The notes: generated by a model from the sequence alone, not told the origin. 64,000 bases of DNA from Flavobacterium salmonis (GCF_903819435.1 NZ_CAIJDP010000060.1:248001-312000); one strand, 5' to 3'. Positions 19,207 through 28,206 are shown, counted from the stretch's first letter. Made by a program: numbers and translations.

Positions 19207-19953
19207 ATGAAAATAAACAATCAGGAAGTAAAAATTGAAAATTATGATATTTTTACTTATCGAAGAATTCGACGTGCGATTGGTTATCTGGGAATTAGCC
19301 TGCCGATACTGTTAGTTGTTTTGTCTTTTATTTCTTTTTTCGAAACTCCTGTTCAACATTCGATAAGTCATTATTATTATACGAATCTAAGGGAAATTTT
19401 TACCGGAGCTTTATGTGCAGTAGGTTTATTTTTGATTTGTTATAAAGGTCGTGGCAATATTTCAGTCTGGAAAAACGACAACTTATTAACTAATATTGCA
19501 GGAGTTATGGCTTTGGGAGTAGCTTTATTTCCTACAAATCCTGATATTATATCCGATAAAATGTACAGCCTTATTCCGCTTAATGAAAAATGGATTGGCT
19601 GGCTTCACTATGGATTTGCGGCTTTATTGTTTTTAATATTCGCTTTACTGGCTATCAATGTTTTTACAATTCGTCAGGAAAAAGAAATTCAAACTCCTAA
19701 AAGTGTCCTGAATGAAAACAACATTTACCGATTTTGCGGCTATTCGATATTGATATTTATTATCATGGTACCTGTAGCGGAAAAATTTTATCTTTTTCCT
19801 TATTCGACTTTGGTTTTTGAATCACTTTCGCTTTTTGCTTTTGGAATTGCATGGTTAATCAAAGGACGGGCTTTAGGTGATAAAGGTGTTATTGGGCAAA
19901 AATTGTATCAGGAAAATAATTCTGTGAGTACCGAAAAAGTTTTTGAGGAGTAA
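19207..19953 (+). CDS. multi-pass membrane protein (DUF998-like)
   Basis: A 248-residue protein with about six transmembrane helices. A conserved-looking patch, HSISHYYYTNLREIFTGALC, lies after the first helix, and FPTNPD and WIGWLHYGFAALLFLIF lie before and in the middle helices. This pattern resembles the DUF998-type membrane proteins. The function is unknown. It starts 26 bp after the DinB-like gene, so it is likely in the same transcript. Confidence 0.6.
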   Translation: MKINNQEVKIENYDIFTYRRIRRAIGYLGISLPILLVVLSFISFFETPVQHSISHYYYTNLREIFTGALCAVGLFLICYKGRGNISVWKNDNLLTNIAGVMALGVALFPTNPDIISDKMYSLIPLNEKWIGWLHYGFAALLFLIFALLAINVFTIRQEKEIQTPKSVLNENNIYRFCGYSILIFIIMVPVAEKFYLFPYSTLVFESLSLFAFGIAWLIKGRALGDKGVIGQKLYQENNSVSTEKVFEE

Positions 19954-19981
19954 ATTATTCTTTTCTTCTACTGAAAACTAA

Positions 19982-20060
19982 AGCCCTAGCCCGGACAGTA
20001 GTGGCATCCTTTTGTGGCGGGGTTCGCCATAAAAGATATAGCGAATGGCCGGATTAAGCT
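19982..20060. repeat. structured intergenic element, Flavobacterium type
   Basis: The element runs from agccctagcccgg to ggccggattaagct. Inside is a strong hairpin at 20006-20037: outer ATC/GAT, then TTTT/AAAA, then GTGGCG pairing with CGCCAT around a 5-base loop. From memory, near-identical agccctag...aagct elements recur between genes in many Flavobacterium genomes and may correspond to a Flavo-1-like RNA motif. Only one copy is present in this window, so its repeat status is not shown here. Confidence 0.6.
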
Positions 20061-20177
20061 TCTAAAATTGTAAAAGCACTTTTTTCTATTAGAAATTATC
20101 CCAATTTGTATTTCTGAACGCATTGGGATAATATTTCTATCCAAAATTAAAATGCAACAAAAGGTAAAAATTAAATT

Positions 20178-20507
20178 TTAGTTTATGAAACTAAATTTGT
20201 CTTCAAATATTTTTCCGATAACCGGAATTGGTTTCTTTTGTTCGTTGGCTGCATTGATTATTCCGAAAATCCACAGAATAAAAATGGCGTAACCAATGTA
20301 GTTAAGAAAATAAAGCGACGTAACCGTGAACACAACTACAGAAAGTATAATATTTACTGCGAAAGAAAATAGAAAAATTCCGAAGCCCTGCTTAAGATGA
20401 TACGTTACAAGATCGCTTTTTGGCGTTATGTCTTTGCTTTTTACGAAGGCTATGATCCAACCAATAATGGTGATGTAGCTCAGGATTGATAAGGTTTTAT
20501 TATTCAT
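20178..20507 (-). CDS. DUF4870-like small membrane protein
   Basis: A 109-residue protein starting MNNKTLSILSYITIIGWIIAF with about three transmembrane helices. The central LVTYHLKQGFGIFLFSF is typical of DUF4870 (Tic20-like) proteins, and the end has KPIPVIGKIFEDKF. The role is unknown. The ATG at 20507 was chosen over 20543 because the family pattern begins there and a TATTTTTG box (20536-20529) lies 21 bp upstream. Confidence 0.8.
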   Translation of the reverse strand: MNNKTLSILSYITIIGWIIAFVKSKDITPKSDLVTYHLKQGFGIFLFSFAVNIILSVVVFTVTSLYFLNYIGYAIFILWIFGIINAANEQKKPIPVIGKIFEDKFSFIN

Positions 20508-20637
20508 TGTTCTAATTATTAGTTGGACCAAAAATAGATACAATGAAACGAATGTGAAACCACCACTTTGTCATGGGTAGCTTTTGGTTGGTATTTGCCG
20601 TAGTTAAATTTATATACTGTAAATCGCTGTTGTAAAA

Positions 20638-21381
20638 TTAAATTTCGTCTTTCATCAGTTTGAAAAATTGCTCCTTTTTTGCTCTCGAAATTGGCACAAC
20701 CGATTTGTCATTCATGTGAATCATTCCTTCGCGGGAATAGCTCAAAATGGCATTTACATTGATAAGATGTGACTGATGTACCCGAAAAAAAACTGGCGGA
20801 ACCAGAATATCCTCATAATTTTTTAGCGGTTTGGAGACCATGATTTTTCGGCCATCGGTTAGGAAAAAAGTGGTGTAGGAGCCCGAAGTTTCACATCTTA
20901 AAATTTGTTCTAATTTCACAACATACATTGCTTCCTGAGTTGGCAAAACAAGTCTGTCAGGCGTTTTAGAAAGATTGGTCTGCAATTCGGTGATTTGCTG
21001 TTTTTCCAGAACCCTTTCCTGCAAAATGGCAATACGTTCAATTGCGGTTTTTAGTTCCTGCGGATCTATAGGTTTGAGCAAATAATCAACAGCGCTGTAT
21101 TTGAATGCGTTGATGGCATGCTGTTCATAGGCCGTAGTAAAGATGAGATGAAAAGCATTAAACGAAATTTGCTGCAGGACCTCAAAACCGGTTCCGTCTT
21201 TGAGCATTATATCCATAAAAACCAGATCAGGCTTGAGTCTGTCTATTACCTTTTTGGCTTCATCAACGCTTTCAGCATATCCGATAATCTGAATACTGTC
21301 CCCGGCAACCATTTCCAGCATAATCGACAAGGCTTCTCTTAATCGGTGTTCGTCTTCAATAATTATTGTTTTGTATATCAT
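20638..21381 (-). CDS. LytTR-family response regulator
   Basis: A 247-residue regulator. The receiver begins MIYKTIIIEDEHRLREAL with phospho-acceptor Asp57 (LVFMDIMLKDG). The LytTR DNA-binding domain covers about residues 145-245 (LEQILRCETSGSYTTFFL, FFRVHQSHLINVNAI). The ATG at 21381 overlaps the kinase stop as ATGA, which fixes the start and shows coupling. The target genes are not evident, and no clear direct-repeat operator was found nearby. Confidence 0.95.
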   Translation of the reverse strand: MIYKTIIIEDEHRLREALSIMLEMVAGDSIQIIGYAESVDEAKKVIDRLKPDLVFMDIMLKDGTGFEVLQQISFNAFHLIFTTAYEQHAINAFKYSAVDYLLKPIDPQELKTAIERIAILQERVLEKQQITELQTNLSKTPDRLVLPTQEAMYVVKLEQILRCETSGSYTTFFLTDGRKIMVSKPLKNYEDILVPPVFFRVHQSHLINVNAILSYSREGMIHMNDKSVVPISRAKKEQFFKLMKDEI

Positions 21382-23405
21382 TGTAGTATTGGAATATTTA
21401 TAATTACGATACAACCCTGCCCCTCAGTTTCCGGATCTCTTTCTTTTACCGTAAAACCGGCATCGGGATTCTCTTTTTGCATTTTTGTCAACCGTTCCTC
21501 TGTGATAGTTGTGGATAAAGATTGATGTGCATCGTTGATTTTTAATTTTCCCGAAGCTGCCAGCCCTATTCCGTTATCCTTAATTGTACATATTAAACTT
21601 TGCCCGTTCTCATCTTCTTTAAAATAAATTTCGATTCGTCCGCGTACATTATTCTCCTGTGGTTTTAAGCCATGTTCGACAGCATTTTCCACAAAAGGCT
21701 GAATCAATAAGGGTGGAATTAAAACATCTGTTTCAACAGCATCGTCGCATTCAATTACATAGTCAAAACCATTGTTTAGACGTAGCTGCTGCAGTTCGAT
21801 GTAATTCTTTAAGGTATTGATTTCTTCTTCAAGAGAAATGGTTTCTTTGCGTGATTGTTCTAAAACCTGCCTGGTGAGTTTTGCAAATTTATTGAGATAA
21901 GAAACGGCCGGAATAGTATCTTTTTGCAAAATCATACTTTGGATGTTCCCTAAGGCATTAAAAATAAAATGCGGATCCATTTGCGAGCGCAGCAATCGTC
22001 TTTCTAATGATAATCTTGCCGAAAGGTTTTCGATGGTTTCTTTTTCCATCAACTGTACTTTAAGATAGCTATTGGCTTGTTCCTGCTTTAAAAAATCTTC
22101 TCTGTTCTGATAATAACGCTGACGGTAGTAATAAGACCTGAACATAAATATTAGTCCTATCAGTAAAACTCCTGCAATGGCATAACCCAACAGCTTATTT
22201 TTCTGTTGTAATTCGTTTTCGAGTTCCAGTTGTTTAATACGTTCTGCTTTTTTGGAAGATTCATATCTGGCCTCAGCATTTTGGAGTTTTGACTGTGTCG
22301 ACTCGTTGTATTTTAACTGATTGTATTTTGCATAAAGCGTATCATAACCATAGTAGGCCTGAAAATCTTTTCGCTTTACCGAAACATCTTTTAAAGAGCT
22401 GTAAAATGTAGCTAACAGATAATTATCAGTATACGGAAGGCTTTTTTGATAATTGATTCCGTCAATAAAAAGAAGTTCTGCTTTTATATAATCGCCTTTT
22501 TGGGTAAAATAATATCCCTGAAGTCCAATCGCACTTCTATAGATGATTTTTACATTGTATTTTTTGGCAATTGCAGTGGCTTTTTCGAGGTTTTTCAGAA
22601 AAGCCTTTTCTTCAATTGGCTGTGGGCTTTTGGTATAAAGATCAGCAAGATTGATATAGGCAATTCCGATGTTGCTTTTACTCACAATTTGATCTGATTT
22701 TTTTTCTGCCAAAGAAACTGTCTCCTTAAAAAAATCCATGGCAGCTTCCCAATCTGCTATCCCTACGGTTTCGAGTTTATCGGTCAAAAAACTTCCAAAA
22801 GCTAATCTTGCATACAACTCGCTTTCAGCATCTCCGGATTTTGCAGCATGAACCATTGCTTCTCTCGCATATTTTTCGACTTTTGGAGGTGATGCAGGTG
22901 AAAAAAGGTACGAGATATCTGAAGCAATTTTGGCACATTGATCGTGTGCCTTTATTTTAGAAAACAATTTATAGGCTTCCAGAGAATACTCAAGTGCCTG
23001 AGGCTTATCATCGATATACGATTTTAAAGACCCCATTGCCCCAGCCGCATATGCTTTTGCCCTAACTTTATTTATTTTCTGCGAAAGGTAATAAGCGGTA
23101 TCTGCATAATGCAAAAACTGTTTTAAATGCAACAGACGCCTCTGTGTTAATGCCAAATACGAATAACAAATCACTTCATCTTCTTTGTTCTTATTTTTTA
23201 TTGCCAAATTAAGAGCCTGTTGCTGGATTTTAAGAGAAGCTACAGTATCAGAAAAACGTCTGGCATAACCATGACTCGCCATTTTTTCGACAGCAGAGAC
23301 ACTTTGCGCCTGCATTGCGATTGTCAATAAAAAGCAAAATAACACCAAAAAAGGGCAGTGAATTTTTCTCGTTTTTTTGAAATCAGATGTAAAAATTTGA
23401 AGCAT
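21378..23405 (-). CDS. TPR-sensor histidine kinase of the LytS type
   Basis: A 675-residue kinase. It has a signal peptide (residues ~15-34), a periplasmic region of TPR-like helices (~35-390), one transmembrane helix near residue 405-425 (LLGYAIAGVLLIGLIFMF), and a coiled segment. The His_kinase core follows: RRLLRSQMDPHFIFNALGN with His479, N-box PFVENAVEHGL and DNGIGL. The architecture is common in Bacteroidota and pairs with LytTR regulators, here the overlapping downstream gene. The ligand is unknown. Confidence 0.92.
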   Translation of the reverse strand: MLQIFTSDFKKTRKIHCPFLVLFCFLLTIAMQAQSVSAVEKMASHGYARRFSDTVASLKIQQQALNLAIKNKNKEDEVICYSYLALTQRRLLHLKQFLHYADTAYYLSQKINKVRAKAYAAGAMGSLKSYIDDKPQALEYSLEAYKLFSKIKAHDQCAKIASDISYLFSPASPPKVEKYAREAMVHAAKSGDAESELYARLAFGSFLTDKLETVGIADWEAAMDFFKETVSLAEKKSDQIVSKSNIGIAYINLADLYTKSPQPIEEKAFLKNLEKATAIAKKYNVKIIYRSAIGLQGYYFTQKGDYIKAELLFIDGINYQKSLPYTDNYLLATFYSSLKDVSVKRKDFQAYYGYDTLYAKYNQLKYNESTQSKLQNAEARYESSKKAERIKQLELENELQQKNKLLGYAIAGVLLIGLIFMFRSYYYRQRYYQNREDFLKQEQANSYLKVQLMEKETIENLSARLSLERRLLRSQMDPHFIFNALGNIQSMILQKDTIPAVSYLNKFAKLTRQVLEQSRKETISLEEEINTLKNYIELQQLRLNNGFDYVIECDDAVETDVLIPPLLIQPFVENAVEHGLKPQENNVRGRIEIYFKEDENGQSLICTIKDNGIGLAASGKLKINDAHQSLSTTITEERLTKMQKENPDAGFTVKERDPETEGQGCIVIINIPILQ

Positions 23406-23651
23406 AAATAATGGTAATTGTCGCCAAAGTACAAATTGTGATTAGACTTACCAAACATTTCATCATGGTTTTTAAATGATAAAAAGCTGATTAAAAATAC
23501 TTAATTGGAGACCAAAAACTGCCTGTTTCCTGATATATTTTAGAATTAACCAAATAAAAATCTAAACATTCCATTTACCAATTCGCAATTGCTATTGGTT
23601 TTTGTATGGAGTAATCTTGTTCTGTTAAATTATTTTAAAATCAATACTATC

Positions 23652-24113
23652 ATGAATAAGAAAATCCTTTCACTACTGTTTATCTTTTTCTGCTTTTTTA
23701 CTCTAATCAGCTACGGTCAAACTGACGAAAAACGTACAAAAATTGAAATCACCGTAAAAGATGGAAATAAAACTATTACAGCAGCTGTTCGCTCTGCAAC
23801 AGTTTCGTTTACGAGAAACTCAACTTTGCCATCAAAAGATTCGTTAGACAAAACAGATTCAAAAAATCATTATCTGGCAATTGATTTTGAAAAACAAAAT
23901 ATTGCTTTATTAAGCGCTTTTGCTAAAAATAAAAACGGAATCGACGGTGAACTGACTATGACTGATACTTACGGGAAAACGCCATCGAGAAAATTTGAAT
24001 TTAAAGGTGCAACATTAGATGCCTTAAGCGATCAGCTAAACGGCGATTATTCGAGTTCATATTTTTCACTGAATTGCCGTTCCTTAATTATAGACGGTGT
24101 AACCATAGAATAA
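23652..24113 (+). CDS. small secreted protein, unknown
   Basis: A 153-residue protein with a clear signal peptide ending near SYGQ (residue ~23), followed by a beta-rich body (KIEITVKDGNKTITAAVRSATVSF). I chose the ATG at 23652, which begins the signal peptide; an upstream in-frame start at 23589 would bury it. It precedes two membrane-protein genes after 7 bp and probably shares their transcript. No family is recognised. Confidence 0.65.
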   Translation: MNKKILSLLFIFFCFFTLISYGQTDEKRTKIEITVKDGNKTITAAVRSATVSFTRNSTLPSKDSLDKTDSKNHYLAIDFEKQNIALLSAFAKNKNGIDGELTMTDTYGKTPSRKFEFKGATLDALSDQLNGDYSSSYFSLNCRSLIIDGVTIE

Positions 24114-24120
24114 GTTCCCC

Positions 24121-24588
24121 ATGACGCAGCTAAAATATTTTATAAAAGAGGGCAATAAATATGTCATGAAACGTGAATATGGCTTTTCTATAATGATCAG
24201 CACAGGCCTTGCTGCTTTTGCAATAGGCGGAATTTGGATCGACAATATGGCTATGTTCTGGATATTTGGTGTTTTGTCTGTTTGTGCTGTTATATCTATT
24301 TGGTCAAAACAGGTTATTATAGATTTAGACACACAGGAAATCATCATCAAAGTAGGACTAATTGGGAAACCTGTTCCTATTGCCCTGAAAGATTTTCAAA
24401 ATTTTGAACTGATAAGAATGAAGCAATATTTTATTACTATCAACACTTCTCTAAATATCAATTATTTAAAAGACGGAAAAGAAAAAACGCACTTGATTGC
24501 TCAGGGCTTTACCACAAGAGCAATGCAGAATCTGGCAAACGAAATAGACGAAATACTTGACAAGAATGAACATACGGGAAAAATATAA
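24121..24588 (+). CDS. two-helix membrane protein, unknown
   Basis: A 155-residue protein with two adjacent transmembrane helices at about residues 22-60, then a soluble PH-like C-terminal half (IDLDTQEIIIKVGLIGKPVPIALKDFQNFELI). The layout resembles bacterial PH-domain-type membrane proteins, but this is only a resemblance. It overlaps the next gene by 23 bp. Confidence 0.6.
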   Translation: MTQLKYFIKEGNKYVMKREYGFSIMISTGLAAFAIGGIWIDNMAMFWIFGVLSVCAVISIWSKQVIIDLDTQEIIIKVGLIGKPVPIALKDFQNFELIRMKQYFITINTSLNINYLKDGKEKTHLIAQGFTTRAMQNLANEIDEILDKNEHTGKI

Positions 24589-25084
24589 TATTGAAGAAAA
24601 CTCAAATTCGTTTTCATTTCAGCCTGTAAAACCACTCCAGAAATTATCATCATGGTTTTTAGCAGGGATTTTTACGGCAGCAATTCTATTGCCATTATTT
24701 AGAGAAATACTGGATGAAACTTTATTTTTTGCCCTTTACTTTTTATTAGCCTATGGTGTTATTCATAGTTTATACGATATTCTGATAAGAGCAAAAATTA
24801 GCTATACTTTTGATCTGAGAGCTAACTCAGTTTACAGAATGAGTCCTGTTTCTGAAAAGAAAAAAATCATGAAACTGGAAGAAGCTGTGATCTTTGTCAG
24901 TTCCGAAATGGGCAGCTGGCATTATAGCCTTGGTGCAAAAAAAAGTCATTTTGTAAAAAGTTATGCGATAAGTGAAAATTTCAGTTCTGGAAAAAAAAGC
25001 GATGCGAAGCAGGAAATATATGAAGAACAAATACTGATCAGAATTAACAAAATGATTGACTCTGCTCAGGGTTTAACAAATTAG
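24566..25084 (+). CDS. two-helix membrane protein, unknown
   Basis: A 172-residue protein with two membrane helices (about residues 30-50 and 58-78) and a soluble C-terminal half. Its topology mirrors the preceding gene, so the two may form a pair. I chose the ATG at 24566 (MNIREKYNIEENS); an in-frame TTG lies 9 bp upstream. The function is not recognised. Confidence 0.6.
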   Translation: MNIREKYNIEENSNSFSFQPVKPLQKLSSWFLAGIFTAAILLPLFREILDETLFFALYFLLAYGVIHSLYDILIRAKISYTFDLRANSVYRMSPVSEKKKIMKLEEAVIFVSSEMGSWHYSLGAKKSHFVKSYAISENFSSGKKSDAKQEIYEEQILIRINKMIDSAQGLTN

Positions 25085-25176
25085 AATGTGCCAAAAAAGA
25101 CAATCAATAAAACTGAGAAAATTAATATTAAAAATGAGTATTTAATTAAACAGAATAGTTTACATAGACAGTACAC

Positions 25177-25626
25177 TTACGATTGCTTTTTCGAATTACC
25201 AATTGGTAGATAATAGAGTAAACCAATACCTATTAAAAATAATATAAAAGAAGCGAAAAAAGCAGGAATAAGAATTTCTTTATTATTATCCAAAGCATTG
25301 TTTAAGGAGGCATACAATTTAGAATGTTTTCACATTTCTACTACACTATTGTTTCTGACAGCTCTATGCAAATAAGCACCCAGCGAATCCTCAATTTTCA
25401 GATAACGTTTTTCATTCCAAAAGTCAACGAATATATCCTGCACTATGTCTTGCGCCATATCATAGGAGTCACAATATCTCACAGAATAGACACAAAGTAT
25501 ATCATAATACTGATCAAAAAGTATTTTGTAGGCTGAAGCATCTCCTTTTTTTAGTTTCACTAATATTTCGGATAATCCAGAAAAGCTTTTCACGAATTGT
25601 TCATTATTTTCAGAAAAAAAATACAA
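25177..25626 (-). pseudogene. ECF sigma-factor remnant with in-frame TGA and membrane tail
   Basis: Residues 1-97 read as sigma-70 region 2 of an ECF factor (DASAYKILFDQYYDILCVYSVRY, AQDIVQDIFVDFWNEKR, LGAYLHRAVRNNS), then a TGA stop at 25332-25330. Region 4, which reads the -35, is absent. The same frame reopens directly after the TGA for 50 codons to a TAA at 25177. It encodes a charged stretch and one transmembrane helix (IPAFFASFILFLIGIGLLYY) not expected in a sigma factor. I read this as a decayed or rearranged gene, not a working sigma factor. Confidence 0.65.
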
Positions 25627-25802
25627 TCTGGAAAGTATTAGAGGATCTGTTAGCCTAAAAAAACAAGGGAAGTTAAAATCCTTAATTTACATGGAACACA
25701 CATCATTGCTTTTTTTATATACTTTAAAGTTTATGTTTAAAAGATTTAAGTACCAAAAATTACAACCAATAATTAAGAAACAATAATTTACATCTAAAAC
25801 AA

Positions 25803-25838
25803 AAAAGGACAAATCAGAAAAACTGACTTTATCCTTTT
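25803..25838 (-). terminator. minus-strand hairpin with T-run
   Basis: An interrupted stem (aaaagga / tcctttt, plus tcag / ctga) is followed on the minus strand by a T-rich stretch. It sits next to a tRNA-3'-end-like scar, as at 27066 and 28372. Confidence 0.55.
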
Positions 25839-25890
25839 AGTGAACACCTTGGCACAACATTCGAACCTTATGTTCGAAGGTTTCCATATT
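25839..25890 (-). other. possible decayed tRNA 3' end
   Basis: On the minus strand the sequence carries aaggttcgaat and ends gtgttcact just before a terminator, as the T-arm and acceptor end of a tRNA would. The T-stem does not pair properly, so this is the weakest of the three similar sites. Confidence 0.25.
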
Positions 25891-25971
25891 TTAAGTAAGT
25901 TGACAGAGATTGAAAAACATAAATACTTAACTTTCAAAGTTATACACAAGCATTAAATAGACTTGAATCTC

Positions 25972-26790
25972 TTAATTATGTAATTGATTTTTGAGAGCGT
26001 ATAGCTTGCTTCTAAGATTTTTCAACATTAGAGGGTCAGAGACTTTGCCTTTAGTTCTAGTTAAAAAAATGGGCTCTCCGATATTCATCTTTAAAATATG
26101 TCCTTGTTTATTAAAGAGCTCCGAGATCAGTTTTAAAGTTTGTAACATGGGATGAATTGATTTTAACATACCGAAGAAAAAACCATTATTTCCATGAAAA
26201 TATATAGGTAAAATAGGAACGTCTGCTTTACAGATAATTTTTCCTACCACAGGATGCCATTCCGGATCTGTGATTTTACTCGTCTTAAAATCATAAGATG
26301 AAACTTCTCCGGCAGGAAATATTGCAACAGGAATACCTTCTGATAAAGTTTTGAGTGTCATTTTTAATCCCGTAATACTCGCAGAATTTTGCACATTTTC
26401 AAATGGATTTACCGCAATAATGCATTTCTCAAGATTTGGTATTTCCTTTAATAAAAAGTTCCCCATATACAATGTATCAGGACGTATCTTCGCAATTGTA
26501 CTTAATAAAGCCAATGATTCAATACCCCCATAAGGATGATTTGCAACAACTATAAATGCTCCTTCACGAGGAATGTTTAATAATTCAGCAGGATCAAATT
26601 GAACTTTTACACCAATTTTCATTAAAACATAATTAGCAAAATCTGCGCCCTCAAGATTACCAGCCTCTTTTACAACTTCATTTAAGTTGTTAATCTTCAT
26701 TACTTTCATTAAATAAGAAGATAATCCCGGGATAGGAATTTTAGAAAGGCCAGCAGCTTCAGAAAATTTTTCTTTAGATATCAGTGTCAT
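25972..26790 (-). CDS. PlsC-type lysophospholipid acyltransferase
   Basis: A 272-residue protein of the hemolysin-like or ornithine-lipid-type branch of the PlsC superfamily. The catalytic block is NHPYGGIES (His85, with Gly-Gly in place of the usual HX4D spacing). The substrate block is FPAGEVSS at 159-165. Such enzymes transfer acyl chains from acyl-ACP or acyl-CoA to lyso-lipids or aminolipids at the inner membrane. It is isolated in the accessory patch between two terminator/tRNA-like scars. The exact acceptor lipid cannot be decided. Confidence 0.85.
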   Translation of the reverse strand: MTLISKEKFSEAAGLSKIPIPGLSSYLMKVMKINNLNEVVKEAGNLEGADFANYVLMKIGVKVQFDPAELLNIPREGAFIVVANHPYGGIESLALLSTIAKIRPDTLYMGNFLLKEIPNLEKCIIAVNPFENVQNSASITGLKMTLKTLSEGIPVAIFPAGEVSSYDFKTSKITDPEWHPVVGKIICKADVPILPIYFHGNNGFFFGMLKSIHPMLQTLKLISELFNKQGHILKMNIGEPIFLTRTKGKVSDPLMLKNLRSKLYALKNQLHN

Positions 26791-27065
26791 ATGTTGTAAC
26801 GGTTAAGGTTGAATACGAAAGCTAATAAACCTAAAAAGAACTAAAACTAGCAATGGTTATTGATAAATCTTGTTTACTATAACGTTATGACTAGAAACAA
26901 GAATTTTGTGTTATGAAAGGGAGAGATGGTTAATCATCTGCATATTCTTTATCGCAATCGTGGGTAAAGATACTCGATTTTACATGCGAAAGTTCAATAA
27001 GTAAATAAAACAATTATGAAAAGTACGGATTTCTTAACATTGTCTTTGTAATTATAGAAATAAAA

Positions 27066-27096
27066 AAAGGTAAAATACATTATGTATTTTACCTTT
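27066..27096 (-). terminator. terminator downstream of the oxygenase module
   Basis: A perfect 14-bp stem (aaaggtaaaataca / tgtattttaccttt) with a 3-base loop, and a T-run on the minus strand. Confidence 0.85.
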
Positions 27097-27099
27097 CTT

Positions 27100-27160
27100 G
27101 TGACCTTAGAAGGACCGAATACGAACCTTTTGCTTGAAGATTTGAAAACTTCAAATGAAA
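27100..27160 (-). other. possible decayed tRNA 3' half
   Basis: On the minus strand a 4-bp gaag...cttc stem is followed by aaaggttcgtattcgg (T-arm like) and ends aaggtcac four bases before the terminator. The intact tRNA-Arg at 28416 also ends ggtcac before a hairpin. The T-loop is disrupted and no matching 5' acceptor strand is found, so it cannot be a working tRNA. Confidence 0.4.
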
Positions 27161-27197
27161 TTTTAATATTCTAATTAAAAATTTAGAACTGCTCTTT

Positions 27198-27911
27198 TTA
27201 ATTCATATTAAACCTTATTCTTTTGATTAATCTTTTTGAGTCTATATCTATTTCGTCTCGTCCATGCAGTAGTAAATCATTTCTGAATAATACTAAATCT
27301 TGCTTTTTTAATTTAATTTTAAACGAATTAGCTTCAAAAATTTTGTCCAAATTATTTAGTTCTTCAATTTCCTTCTCATTGATTTCGGAAAATGATTCCA
27401 TAGTTATTCTATCATAACAAATGTGATAGTTGCCATTGTTGCCACTTAAAATACTTCTATACTGATTTCGGAATTTCCATTTTTTATGTAATAGATTATG
27501 GATTACATTTTCAGATAATTGATTTATTATTTTTCTTAAAAAAACAAAGTTATTTGCACCTTGTTCCTTGATGGCTGGCTCGACGCATAAAAAACCTACA
27601 CAGTTTGGAATTACATCAAAATCAGCACAATCAGTATGTAAAGGAAAGGCAAAAGCAGAAGCAGCAATAGAAGTAAAAAAATTATTTTGCTTAGATATTT
27701 TGACATCAAAAATGTCTTGCCTACAATTGTTTCTATTTTCTTTTACAGAATCTCCAATACTATTGATAAATGATTGAAATTCATGATCTAATAAAGGGAA
27801 GTTTTCTATGAGAACTATAGTTTTCCCTTTTTGTAATGTTTTAATTATATTTTGAGAATTAAAATCTTTTTCAAAATCAAAACTAGTTAACAAGTCCAAT
27901 ACCTCCATCAA
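27198..27911 (-). CDS. TauD-like Fe(II)/2-oxoglutarate oxygenase
   Basis: A 237-residue protein. The iron triad is intact: His92-Thr-Asp94 (FPLHTDCADFD) and distal His216 (LLLHGRDEI), with Arg227 or Arg231 positioned to bind 2-oxoglutarate. Early residues (GKTIVLIENFPLLDHEFQSFINSIGD) also fit the TauD/clavaminate-synthase fold. The substrate is unknown. Similar enzymes hydroxylate free amino acids, peptides or sulfonates. Its start lies inside the 3' end of the upstream small gene (29-bp overlap), so the two are made together. It is in an accessory patch beside tRNA-Arg. Confidence 0.8.
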   Translation of the reverse strand: MMEVLDLLTSFDFEKDFNSQNIIKTLQKGKTIVLIENFPLLDHEFQSFINSIGDSVKENRNNCRQDIFDVKISKQNNFFTSIAASAFAFPLHTDCADFDVIPNCVGFLCVEPAIKEQGANNFVFLRKIINQLSENVIHNLLHKKWKFRNQYRSILSGNNGNYHICYDRITMESFSEINEKEIEELNNLDKIFEANSFKIKLKKQDLVLFRNDLLLHGRDEIDIDSKRLIKRIRFNMN

Positions 27912-28206
27912 TAAATAAGCTTAATTCATTATTAAATCCATTTTTCGGAAAACTATTAATTTTTTGATTTAAATTCTCAATAATTGTAAATTCTCCAAAT
28001 TCATTTCCTGATTTATAATAATAACTACAGGATATTTTCTCTACATTCCCACCCCATTTTAACTCTCTGAAAACCGGAATTTCAGTCATTTCATGGATTT
28101 TTGAAAAGAGTTCTCCAATTGTAAAGCTTTCATTAATATCAAGAACATTTAAAATTACTGGGACTTGGTTGTCATCATTCAACTCTGAAAAAAATTCAAT
28201 TTCCAT
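27883..28206 (-). CDS. small unknown protein coupled to the oxygenase
   Basis: A 107-residue acidic protein without signal or membrane helix. It has a start like EIEFFSELNDDNQVPVILNVLD and a C-terminus with NGFNNELSLFIDGGIGLVN. I recognise no family. It overlaps the oxygenase gene by 29 bp, and the pair is flanked by a terminator on one side and tRNA-Arg on the other. It could be a binding partner, a carrier for the substrate or the substrate itself; none of these is shown. Confidence 0.6.
   Translation of the reverse strand: MEIEFFSELNDDNQVPVILNVLDINESFTIGELFSKIHEMTEIPVFRELKWGGNVEKISCSYYYKSGNEFGEFTIIENLNQKINSFPKNGFNNELSLFIDGGIGLVN

Larger units (their letters stand above)
25627..25971. other. 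345-bp gap with hairpin and tRNA-end-like scar
   Basis: The gap holds an imperfect minus-strand terminator (25803-25838) followed by the GGTTCGAA-type stretch described as a possible tRNA scar. The rest is AT-rich with no reading frame I can support. Confidence 0.5.
26791..27197. other. 407-bp gap with hairpin and tRNA-like scar
   Basis: The first ~260 bp are AT-rich with no supported frame and presumably carry the acyltransferase promoter. The rest holds the 27066 terminator and the adjacent tRNA-end-like scar. Confidence 0.5.

Noticed and set aside
25839..25890. A functional tRNA at this site
   Set aside because: The T-stem does not pair and no acceptor 5' strand or anticodon arm is present. 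At most it is a scar.
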